From Vreelandella glaciei (GTDB lineage Bacteria; Pseudomonadota; Gammaproteobacteria; Pseudomonadales; Halomonadaceae), in NCBI RefSeq assembly GCF_013415125.1, contig NZ_JACCDE010000015.1, positions 1 through 64,000 of the forward strand: a stretch of 64,000 nt of DNA. The letters are read 5' to 3'. Under the pieces are notes generated by a model, which did no database searches, was not told the origin of the DNA, and saw nothing but the letters and a program-made list of their open reading frames with translations. Positions 47,583 through 55,150 of the stretch are shown piece by piece. The first letter of the stretch is position 1. The number at the start of each line of letters is the position of its first letter. The translations under genes and the position numbers were made by a program.

Positions 47583-48398
47583 GTGATGTCATCACCTCGT
47601 ATAGCAAAAAACAGGGAAGCACCTTCAGCATTATTGGAAAGGTTTATTCAAGATTTTAAATTTAAACTGTGTATCACTGAGCAGGAAAAGCATAAAGTTT
47701 ACCGTTTAAGGCATGACGTTTACTGCGAAGAGCTGCAATATGAAGAACCGACCGACCCTTACAACAAGCTCGAATATGATATCCATGATCAAAACTCTAT
47801 TCATTGCTTGATTGAACATCGCAGAACCGGCTTAGTGGCCGGATGTGTGCGAGTCGTCATTCCAAAGCCTTCTAGCCCTCAGCCGCTAAACCAGCTTCCT
47901 TTACAGACGTATGGTAGCCAAAGCCTAACTCATCCGGAATTCCATCCCGAAAAGCTGGCTATAAATAGTTACTATGAGATTTCTCGCCTTGCCGTTAATC
48001 CTCTATTCAGAGCAAAAGCAAAAGAAAAAGACATTTTAGCAAACACAAGCGCTACTACCTGTTTTTCCGTAGAGGAAAAGCAGCTATTTCCATTACTGGC
48101 AAGCGGGCTATTCATTACAGGTTATTCGTTAGGAAAGCAGCTAGGTAAAATACAGGTTTTTGCCATGATGGAACCTAGCCTGCCTCGGCTTCTCGCGCTA
48201 ACAGGGTTTCACTTCACTAAAGTAGGAGAAACTATTAACTTTCATGGTAGAAGAAGCGCCTACTATATAGATAAGCAAAAAGCAGAAAGTGGTTTAAAGA
48301 AAACGTTGCTACCCTTATATTTGCACATACAACAAACTCTCGCCCCTCAGTTAGAAGAAATGCTGGCCCAAGAAACCAGCATTTCTCTTACCATGTAA
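47583..48398 (+). CDS. PEP-CTERM/exosortase-type acyltransferase (LuxI-fold-like)
   Basis: A 271-residue protein of the PEP-CTERM/exosortase-associated acyltransferase family, related in fold to acyl-homoserine lactone synthases: VYRLRHDVYCEELQYE near the N-terminus, GLVAGCVRVVIP in the middle, YEISRLAVNPLFR and the ending LYLHIQQTLAPQLEE. The true substrate of this family is not established. No exosortase (EpsH/XrtA) gene or PEP-CTERM protein is nearby. It is AT-richer than its neighbours. It may start at GTG 47583 or ATG 47586, after AAAAGGA. It is 43 bases after the GGDEF/EAL gene. Confidence 0.8.
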   Translation: MMSSPRIAKNREAPSALLERFIQDFKFKLCITEQEKHKVYRLRHDVYCEELQYEEPTDPYNKLEYDIHDQNSIHCLIEHRRTGLVAGCVRVVIPKPSSPQPLNQLPLQTYGSQSLTHPEFHPEKLAINSYYEISRLAVNPLFRAKAKEKDILANTSATTCFSVEEKQLFPLLASGLFITGYSLGKQLGKIQVFAMMEPSLPRLLALTGFHFTKVGETINFHGRRSAYYIDKQKAESGLKKTLLPLYLHIQQTLAPQLEEMLAQETSISLTM

Positions 48399-48426
48399 AT
48401 AAAAATGCCTATTATAAACATAGAAC

Positions 48427-48460
48427 CTAGGCTTCGGCGCACAGCGTCTAGGCTTCGGCG
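48427..48460. repeat. 13-bp direct repeat at the 3' end of a membrane-protein gene
   Basis: CTAGGCTTCGGCG occurs at 48427-48439 and 48448-48460. On the minus strand the second copy is the coding end (Ala-Glu-Ala-stop) of the gene at 48448-49107; the first is a copy of that end just past the stop. Confidence 0.6.
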
Positions 48461-49107
48461 GTTAAGCTCCCACGATCATCTAAAGCGTTCGAACGCTTAA
48501 AATCATTAACCGTAACGCTGGTAAATTTCTCCAAGAAAAATACTAGCGTTTCGGGATATCTAAAGCGCTCTACAAAGCGCTCTTGACCTTCTTGCGAACG
48601 CCGCGTCACGCTTGCTTGATAGCCGCTGTTAGATTTTGTCACTTTAACGCTATTTTCTCGAGCACCATCACTGGTAACAGCGGTTAGGGAAGAATTACTC
48701 GTTAGTAGGGCATCAAGCTGCTGGGCAGCCGTGTGTTCTTCTTCAGTCGCCCATAGAGGTTGATCGCGATCCCCGTAGTGGTAAAGCATAATTACCAACA
48801 TGACGGAAAAAATACTGCTGGTAAGCATCCAGGTTAATAAAACGCTCGATAGCGGTGTGGTGAGCATTACAACTAACTGAAGCACAATACCCACCGCTAG
48901 TACGCCCGCCAACGGCCTCCACATACGCGGGTTCATAAACCGCCGCTTCAGGGTATACCCCCACAGCCCAATCACGGCTAATGCGCCCACCAGCAAATAC
49001 ACGGGAGAGAGCAGTGTCCCGCCACCTGCTAATAAGGCGATGACACCGATGATAAGCATCACTGTGTAGAAAGCTGCTAATAGGCGGTAAGCGCGGTCTA
49101 GATTCAT
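48448..49107 (-). CDS. membrane protein of unknown function
   Basis: A 219-residue protein with four hydrophobic segments in its first 120 residues (YRLLAAFYTVMLIIGVIALLA and three more), then an acidic cytosolic C-terminal part with no recognised motif (GYQASVTRRSQEGQERFVERF). GGAG lies eight bases before the ATG. I do not recognise the family. It stands alone on the minus strand between the acyltransferase and the peptidase. Confidence 0.7.
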   Translation of the reverse strand: MNLDRAYRLLAAFYTVMLIIGVIALLAGGGTLLSPVYLLVGALAVIGLWGYTLKRRFMNPRMWRPLAGVLAVGIVLQLVVMLTTPLSSVLLTWMLTSSIFSVMLVIMLYHYGDRDQPLWATEEEHTAAQQLDALLTSNSSLTAVTSDGARENSVKVTKSNSGYQASVTRRSQEGQERFVERFRYPETLVFFLEKFTSVTVNDFKRSNALDDRGSLTAEA

Positions 49108-49253
49108 CAGTCAATCTCCATGCTTAATGGCCGGTGTCATGAGTGGTGTACCGGCCTTTGTTTTTATCGGCGATGGTTCCCGTCATACTTTATGCAGTAT
49201 AGGCAATGTTGTGACTTCTACACGCCACGCCAATGGTTTAATTTAAATTTGCA

Positions 49254-50219
49254 TTAAAGCCCCTGGGCGCCCCGACGCAGCCAATCATGAACAAATGCCA
49301 GCTTGCGACGAGCGTTTTCAGAAAGCACAAAAGGATAGAGGTCCGGCAAGCCCATAGAGCGGTTAACATGATTAACGCCCACGGTGAGCGCCGCTGCCAC
49401 GTAAATCAAGCGATCAGCATCTGGCTCCGCATAAGGCTCCCACTGATGACTGGGCAGCTCTGGTGAAGAGAGATCGGATGCTGCAAAGCTATCGGCAATA
49501 TCGGTTAAATGCAGCAAGTGAGCAGCCGTCTCGGCCCAATCCTCATGAGGGTGTGCAGATGCGTAAGTGGTTAAATAACGCTCTTTCCAATCGGGGGGCG
49601 GTCCGTTTTGATAGTGGTGCTGGAGCGCGGCGGTGTAATCCTGGCGCTCGTCACCAAACATTTCCCGGAAAGCGGCAAGAAAATCTTCACGCAAGCTAAG
49701 CCGCCACCAAAGCATGTGCGATATTTCATGGCGCATGTGGCCAATCATGGTGCGATAAGGCTCTTCTAACGCCTCACGCCGCGTTGTCACCAGAACAGGA
49801 TCTACCTCGGCCACGCTGATGGTGACGACACCTTCAATGTGCCCCATGGGCACGGGCTTTTTGCCTTCCGCTAGAAGATGAAAAACCGGCGGCGCGCCTG
49901 GGTCTTCGGGACGGAACCAGTGCCAGCGGCCCAGGTTATCCAGCACCCAGCGCTTCGCCGCTTCAGTTTGGGCCCAGTTCGGAATCGCGTTAGGAAGACT
50001 GGGGTCGGGCGCCAGCGCAGTCATCGCACAAGAGCGGCAAAAAGCGCCCTGTTCGGGGGCTATCCAATTACAGCCGATGATGTCTCGATTAATACAGAAC
50101 GGCGGCATAGGCACAAAAGCCCGGGCCTGGGGATCATAGGCGACGGGGACACCGTCAGCCGTCGTAAGATTGTCGAACCAAAGAGAGCCGGAGCCGACGG
50201 GGTTAGCAAATACGCGCAT
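49254..50219 (-). CDS. putative zinc-binding metallopeptidase (zinc-ribbon N-terminus)
   Basis: A 321-residue protein of the zinc-binding metallopeptidase family. It has an N-terminal domain with CINRDIIGCNWIAPEQGAFCRSC, four cysteines spaced as in a zinc ribbon, and the peptidase motif IGHMRHEISHMLWW (HExxH) about residue 163, with HPHEDWAETAAHLLH as the likely third-ligand segment. Start at 50219 (MRVFANP) has GGAG nine bases upstream; a longer frame to 50258 is not needed. Substrate unknown. Confidence 0.85.
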   Translation of the reverse strand: MRVFANPVGSGSLWFDNLTTADGVPVAYDPQARAFVPMPPFCINRDIIGCNWIAPEQGAFCRSCAMTALAPDPSLPNAIPNWAQTEAAKRWVLDNLGRWHWFRPEDPGAPPVFHLLAEGKKPVPMGHIEGVVTISVAEVDPVLVTTRREALEEPYRTMIGHMRHEISHMLWWRLSLREDFLAAFREMFGDERQDYTAALQHHYQNGPPPDWKERYLTTYASAHPHEDWAETAAHLLHLTDIADSFAASDLSSPELPSHQWEPYAEPDADRLIYVAAALTVGVNHVNRSMGLPDLYPFVLSENARRKLAFVHDWLRRGAQGL

Positions 50220-50361
50220 GCGGTGGAGCTCCTGAAAACGAGGAAAAGAGATCATCAAATAAACCGTTGAGCTTTCTCTTCTCCAAAATCCTAATAAAAA
50301 GTGTGCTGCGCTTATTTCTTCGTTGCAATACTGTTCATTTCAAAGCCATTTCATTTCAATG

Positions 50362-51093
50362 CTATTTCATTTCAAAACCACGCTTGATCAAGAAATCACG
50401 CATATGTGGGCGCAGTTTGGTATCGAAAAGTGGCATAAGATTATGTGACCAATCGGTATCTTTATTACTGCTGCTACGGGCTTGGTAGTAAGCCTGCATG
50501 GTGGCATCAAAACGTTTCACCTGCTCACCGTCTTCAGTGTAGTAGTCTTCTTTAAGAATCGCTTCCACTGGTAGGCGCGGTTTCACTTCAGGATCATGCT
50601 CTGGGTAGCCAAGACACATACCAAACACGGGATAAACATGCTCAGGTAGGCGTAATAGATCACTAATTGCTTGGGGATTATTACGTATGCCGCCGATATA
50701 ACAGATACCCAGCCCTTCAGATTCAGCCGCCACTGCAACGTTTTGCGCCATCAGCGCCGTATCTACCGTCGCCACTAACAGTTGTTCAGTCATGCCGCGC
50801 ACTACGTTCGCACCAGTCTGCTCAGATGCCTCAGTAGGCCGTTTCATATCGGCGCAAAACACCAAAAAGTCGGCACAGGTAGCGATGTATCCTTGCCCTC
50901 CCGCCAGTTCCGCAATCTGTTCGCGATTAGCCTGATTTTTAACATGGATAACGGTATATGCCTGAACATGGCTGGACGTAGCAGCGCCTTGTCCGGCCTG
51001 GATAAGCTCAATTAGCAACTCCCGTGGGATCTGGCGGTCGCTGAATTTACGGATCGAACGGTGGGATTTAAGTAACTCAATAACGTCGTTCAT
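50362..51093 (-). CDS. nfsA: oxygen-insensitive NADPH nitroreductase NfsA-like
   Basis: A 243-residue FMN-dependent nitroreductase: LLKSHRSIRKFSDRQIP at the N-terminus (FMN-binding Arg/Ser), AATSSHVQAYTVI, then YIGGIRNNPQAISDLLRLPEHVYPVFGMCLGYPE, as in NfsA/Frp enzymes. It reduces nitroaromatics or flavins with NADPH. Start 51093 follows AGGTACC. The 3' end and adjoining 30 bases contain imperfect repeats of a TTTGAAATGAAA unit. Confidence 0.9.
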   Translation of the reverse strand: MNDVIELLKSHRSIRKFSDRQIPRELLIELIQAGQGAATSSHVQAYTVIHVKNQANREQIAELAGGQGYIATCADFLVFCADMKRPTEASEQTGANVVRGMTEQLLVATVDTALMAQNVAVAAESEGLGICYIGGIRNNPQAISDLLRLPEHVYPVFGMCLGYPEHDPEVKPRLPVEAILKEDYYTEDGEQVKRFDATMQAYYQARSSSNKDTDWSHNLMPLFDTKLRPHMRDFLIKRGFEMK

Positions 51094-51262
51094 GGTACCT
51101 CGTCTTGGCATATTGGCTGTCGCTAGTAAGCGCTAGAACCACCTAGCATAACTACCTTATCCTATCGGCTATGCCGAAGCCTCACCAGCTTCTGCCAGCA
51201 TCGAATGCCAATCGCTCTTCTGCCGGTGGGTGAACCATGGCTATCTTTTAAGTGTCCTCTTT

Positions 51263-52243
51263 TTAGTGCCGTGGCTCCGATTCTCTTTGTTGTTTTTTGC
51301 TCCAGCGCTCCAGCAGTAGATACACCATGCACGCCAGCCCCAGCGGGAACAAAAAATAGAGCGCACGATAGCCGATCAAAGCAGCGATAATCTCGCTCGT
51401 GGACACTTGATGTTGCAACAAAGCGATGAACACAGCTTCAAGCACACCCAGGCCTGCGGGAATATGGGTTACCACACCCGCAATACTGCTGACAAGAAGA
51501 ATCCCGAGGATAGTAGGATAGAAAACGCCCTGGGGTAGCAGTAGGTAGACAAGCGCGGCCATCAAGGACCAATTAACCGCGCCCAGCAACATCTGAAGCA
51601 GAGCTAGTCGTAGCGAAGGGAGAACGATTTCATGACCCCGCCATTGCCAGGTGCGCCGCCGTGAATAACGACACGCTGACAGATAGAAAAGGCAAACAAG
51701 CAATAACCCCGCCCCAATGAGCTGCAACCCTAGCGTGCCAACTTGCCAGTGCTCAGGCAACTCAATCAGCCTAAGCGTAAATAGCGTTCCGGCAAGCAGC
51801 ATATAGCCCAGCCAATTGGTGGTTAAGCTCACACTCAGCACACGCGTCACGGTCGCCACTTTAAGGCCAAACTTTGTGTATAGCCGATAGCGCAAGGCAA
51901 TGCCGCCAACCCAGGCGCCCAGATTGAGGTTAAAGGCGTAGCATACGAAGGCTAACGGCAGCACCTGCTTAATCGGCAACTCATGGCCGGTATAAAACTT
52001 GCCCAGCAGATCGTAACTGCTGAAGACGGCAAAGCTTGCGGCAGTAATGCCCAGCCCCATCATGACCAGGGCGGGACTATAGCCGCGCAGCGTTTCGATG
52101 ACGGCCTGCCAGTCCATGTTCTGGACCAGTGAAAATAACAAGATCGCGACCACCATAAAGAGCAGCAAAGTGACGCCGTGCTTCAGCCAACGACCCCAGG
52201 CACTGCGCAGTTTAGCGCTCGCTTTTTTGCTGTTTGACTGCAT
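51263..52243 (-). CDS. ybhN: YbhN-family membrane protein (LPG synthase-like)
   Basis: A 326-residue integral membrane protein of the UPF0104/lysylphosphatidylglycerol synthase membrane-domain family, with about eight hydrophobic segments. Landmarks are FNLNLGAWVGGIALRYRLY, SLTTNWLGY and the segment ITHIPAGLGVLEAVFIALL. Linked to phospholipid traffic by its genes: it follows clsB and ybhP as in E. coli. The ATG at 52243 has AGGAG eight bases upstream; a GTG at 52252 overlaps the clsB stop by four bases. Confidence 0.88.
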   Translation of the reverse strand: MQSNSKKASAKLRSAWGRWLKHGVTLLLFMVVAILLFSLVQNMDWQAVIETLRGYSPALVMMGLGITAASFAVFSSYDLLGKFYTGHELPIKQVLPLAFVCYAFNLNLGAWVGGIALRYRLYTKFGLKVATVTRVLSVSLTTNWLGYMLLAGTLFTLRLIELPEHWQVGTLGLQLIGAGLLLVCLFYLSACRYSRRRTWQWRGHEIVLPSLRLALLQMLLGAVNWSLMAALVYLLLPQGVFYPTILGILLVSSIAGVVTHIPAGLGVLEAVFIALLQHQVSTSEIIAALIGYRALYFLFPLGLACMVYLLLERWSKKQQRESEPRH

Positions 52244-52248
52244 CCGGC

Positions 52249-53454
52249 TCACTCCTGTGCACGCTTGGGCTTCCGCGACCTAGGCGCCAACGTTTCCATT
52301 CGAGCCACATGAGCGGGTAACCATCCCATTCGCTTAGGAAAATGACGCAGGAAATGAAAACTCACGAACATAAGCGGCGCCCGCCACCAACGACCTTTTT
52401 CCGCGGCTTCGGTTGTTATCCTCTTACAACTGCTCTCAATAAGCTCAGATAGGTGTTTATGGATCTGTTGGTTGAGCCCAGCGTCGCGAACGAACAGATT
52501 GGCTTCCAGGTTCAGTGACAGGCTGAGTGGATCGAGATTGCTTGATCCCACCGTTGACCATTCATGATCAACGATCGCGATCTTTCCGTGTAAAGGATGC
52601 TCGGTATACTCGAAAATACTGATGCCCTGCTGCAACATATAGCTGTAAAGCGAGCTGGAGAACATTCTAGCCCAGGGCATATCGGGGCGGCCCTGCAAGA
52701 TCAGCGTGACGTTAACGCCCCGTCGCGCCGCGTTTTGCAATTCATGAAAGAGACGATAACTGGGAAAGAAGTAGGCATTGGCAATGACTAGATGTGACTG
52801 CGCCGAACGAAATGCTTGGAGATAATGCTCTTCGATATCATTACGATGAAGGCTGTTATCACGAATGGCCAGCCTTATAGCGGCGCTGCCAGTGCGGGGA
52901 GGCAACGCCCGAATCTGCGGCAGTTCCTGTACCGCCTGATGCTCTACCAGTAGCGCTCCAGCAGCATCACGAATGTCCTTTACAATCGGTCCTCGCACCC
53001 GTAAGCCATAATCTTGCTTACCCATGGCATATTTATCGGGCAGGTGATCGGCGCCGAAGTTAATACCGCCGATAAAAGCCACATCGCCATCCACCACGAC
53101 AATCTTACGGTGAAGACGGCGAAACAGGTTAGTACGCATACCGAACAAGCGCGGTTTGGGGTCATAAACATGCAGGTGAATACCAGCGTCTGTCAGCTCT
53201 GTTATATAGTCGTTGTCCAGATCCGCCGTCCCATAGCCGTCTACCGTGACGTCTATACGTACTTGCCTAGCGGCAGCGTCAAGTAGGGCCTCCTTTAGCT
53301 CCCGCCCCACTTCATCGTTGAAAATGATGAAGGTTTCAATCAATACTTCTTCGCGAGCCGAACGAATGCAGTCAAATACGCTATTAAAATACTGACTTCC
53401 ATTGATTAATAATTCGGCTTCGTTACTTTCCGTCCATTGGAAATTCACAAGCAT
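52249..53454 (-). CDS. clsB: cardiolipin synthase B
   Basis: A 401-residue phospholipase-D superfamily enzyme. Two HKD motifs are seen: HRKIVVVDGDVAFIGGINFG near 115-134, and HGKIAIVDHEWSTVGSSNLDP near 293-313, which form the active site. It has no N-terminal membrane anchor, as ClsB. It makes cardiolipin at the inner membrane by transfer between phosphatidylglycerols. The 5' end overlaps ybhP by ten bases. Confidence 0.94.
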   Translation of the reverse strand: MLVNFQWTESNEAELLINGSQYFNSVFDCIRSAREEVLIETFIIFNDEVGRELKEALLDAAARQVRIDVTVDGYGTADLDNDYITELTDAGIHLHVYDPKPRLFGMRTNLFRRLHRKIVVVDGDVAFIGGINFGADHLPDKYAMGKQDYGLRVRGPIVKDIRDAAGALLVEHQAVQELPQIRALPPRTGSAAIRLAIRDNSLHRNDIEEHYLQAFRSAQSHLVIANAYFFPSYRLFHELQNAARRGVNVTLILQGRPDMPWARMFSSSLYSYMLQQGISIFEYTEHPLHGKIAIVDHEWSTVGSSNLDPLSLSLNLEANLFVRDAGLNQQIHKHLSELIESSCKRITTEAAEKGRWWRAPLMFVSFHFLRHFPKRMGWLPAHVARMETLAPRSRKPKRAQE

Positions 53455-54248
53455 ATCTCGGCAATGAGTGGTACGTGATCAGACAGGTGAGTCCAGGGCT
53501 TTCGAGACAATGCGCGGGGGTTACGCACTGAAACGTTACGCACATAGATACGATCAAGGCGCAGCAGCGGCCAGCGCGCCGGAAACGACTTCGCTGGGTG
53601 ACCATAATGGCGCACGAATGCTTCAAACAGCCCACATTCCGCCAGCACATGGTCTGCCTGACGCCGCCAGTCATTGAAGTCTCCCGCCACAATAACCGGC
53701 TCGTTATCCGGTAGGGTGTCGAGCAGTTCACACAGTAGCTTCATTTGCGCTAGGCGATGCCCCTGACGTAGCCCGAGATGAACGCAAACGGCATGTACTC
53801 CACTGTGGCCAGGCACATCCAGTTGGCAATGCAGCAGGCCACGTTTTTCGGTGTCCTGAATGGAGACATCCTTATTGTCGTACTGCAGTATCGGGTAGTG
53901 GGATAACAGCGCGTTGCCATGATCGCCATTTGGGTAAACAGCGTTACGACCATAGGCAAAGTCTGGCCATAACGTGTCAGCGAGGTATTCGTACTGGGGC
54001 ACGCTGGGCCAATCATGAAAGCGAACTGCATGTTTTCGGTGCTCGCCTATCACTTCCTGAAGAAAGACCAAGTCTGCAGATAGGGTCGTTACCGCCTCAC
54101 GTAGTTCCGGCAGAATATGACGTCGATTAAATACATTGAATCCCTTGTGCACATTGAGCGTCATGACCTGTAACGACGCGACAGGCGTAATAAGGCGTGA
54201 CTGTTTTGTTGCAGACTCCTTAGCTGCAGACTGTTCCTTGGCGCTCAC
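53445..54248 (-). CDS. ybhP: endonuclease/exonuclease/phosphatase family protein YbhP
   Basis: A 267-residue EEP-fold hydrolase: VMTLNVHKGFN, then VFLQEVIG (metal-binding Glu), VHLGLRQGHR, VIVAGDFNDWR and the terminal LSDHVPLIAEI (catalytic His). GTG at 54248 has AGGGGAG seven bases upstream and is far better than the longer TTG at 54377. It is the first gene of the ybhP-clsB-ybhN operon and likely acts on phospholipid head groups or inositol-phosphate-like esters. Confidence 0.88.
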   Translation of the reverse strand: MSAKEQSAAKESATKQSRLITPVASLQVMTLNVHKGFNVFNRRHILPELREAVTTLSADLVFLQEVIGEHRKHAVRFHDWPSVPQYEYLADTLWPDFAYGRNAVYPNGDHGNALLSHYPILQYDNKDVSIQDTEKRGLLHCQLDVPGHSGVHAVCVHLGLRQGHRLAQMKLLCELLDTLPDNEPVIVAGDFNDWRRQADHVLAECGLFEAFVRHYGHPAKSFPARWPLLRLDRIYVRNVSVRNPRALSRKPWTHLSDHVPLIAEICL

Positions 54249-54391
54249 CGAACACTCCCCTTCTGCTCCATGACATGGCCCATAGGGCAACCCATCAAGG
54301 AAAAGCGTAGCAGGAGAGCCTTGGTCTTGCCTTTTACCGGCCTCTTCTTGGCGCCAATGGCAATCGCTGGAGAGCAACGCGACAGAACAAA

Positions 54392-54883
54392 TTACAACAA
54401 ATGTATTATCGCCCCGCGTATACCGCGTTGATCAACCCATAATTTGCCTAACGTAATGGGAAGCTTAAACCGACGCTTTCCCGCCGCACCTGGATTAAAG
54501 AGCAACTTTCCTGACTGGGTTTCGTTGCGAGGTTTATGAGAATGGCCGTGCAGAACGGCATCGCATGGGGTCGATAGGTCAAAATCCGCTAAACGATGAA
54601 CAAGGTGCAGATGATGGTCATTGACCATAATGTCCTGATGCACCGGCAAGCTCCCCGCCCATGTTGCCGTGTCGATATTGCCCTGCACGCAGTGAACCGG
54701 CGCCAGAGCTTCCAGGTGTTCCAAGATCGCTTTGTCCTCTTCTTTGTTGCCCACGTCTCCCAAGTGCAGTATTAGCTCGCACCCTTCCAGCAATTCCACG
54801 GCTTCATCACGCAATAGTCCGTGAGTATCTGCAATCACTCCTATTGGGGAGTCAATACTATAACGCGGTATAGGTGAGCTCAT
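54392..54883 (-). CDS. YfcE/MJ0936-family phosphodiesterase
   Basis: A 163-residue metallophosphoesterase: IGVIADTHGLLRDEA (metal ligands Asp and His), LILHLGDVG, HCVQGNID and VLHGHSHKPRNE, then LLFNPGAAGKRRF, the complete motif set. It hydrolyses phosphodiesters with Mn2+. The ATG at 54883 has GAGG eight bases upstream. It is 144 bases upstream of ybhP on the same strand, perhaps in its own transcript. Confidence 0.92.
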   Translation of the reverse strand: MSSPIPRYSIDSPIGVIADTHGLLRDEAVELLEGCELILHLGDVGNKEEDKAILEHLEALAPVHCVQGNIDTATWAGSLPVHQDIMVNDHHLHLVHRLADFDLSTPCDAVLHGHSHKPRNETQSGKLLFNPGAAGKRRFKLPITLGKLWVDQRGIRGAIIHLL

Positions 54884-55150
54884 TAACAACCTCAGCCGTT
54901 ATCAAAATAGCAGTATGGTATATGTCAATGAAGCAGCAAAAAATGCAATGGTTAGAGTCAACAGACTTGATTTTCTATAGCTGACCCCACAATTTAATGT
55001 AAGTTAACTCTCTTACAGTCAAAGCCAAAACTACACATCGTACTTTCAATTCACTGGATAACCTGCCGACGTTTATCTACGTTTAAAGGGCGCTTAATTC
55101 CTCAGTTTAAGTTACCAACGAGCCAGTAAATTTAGACAAAGGTACTTGCC

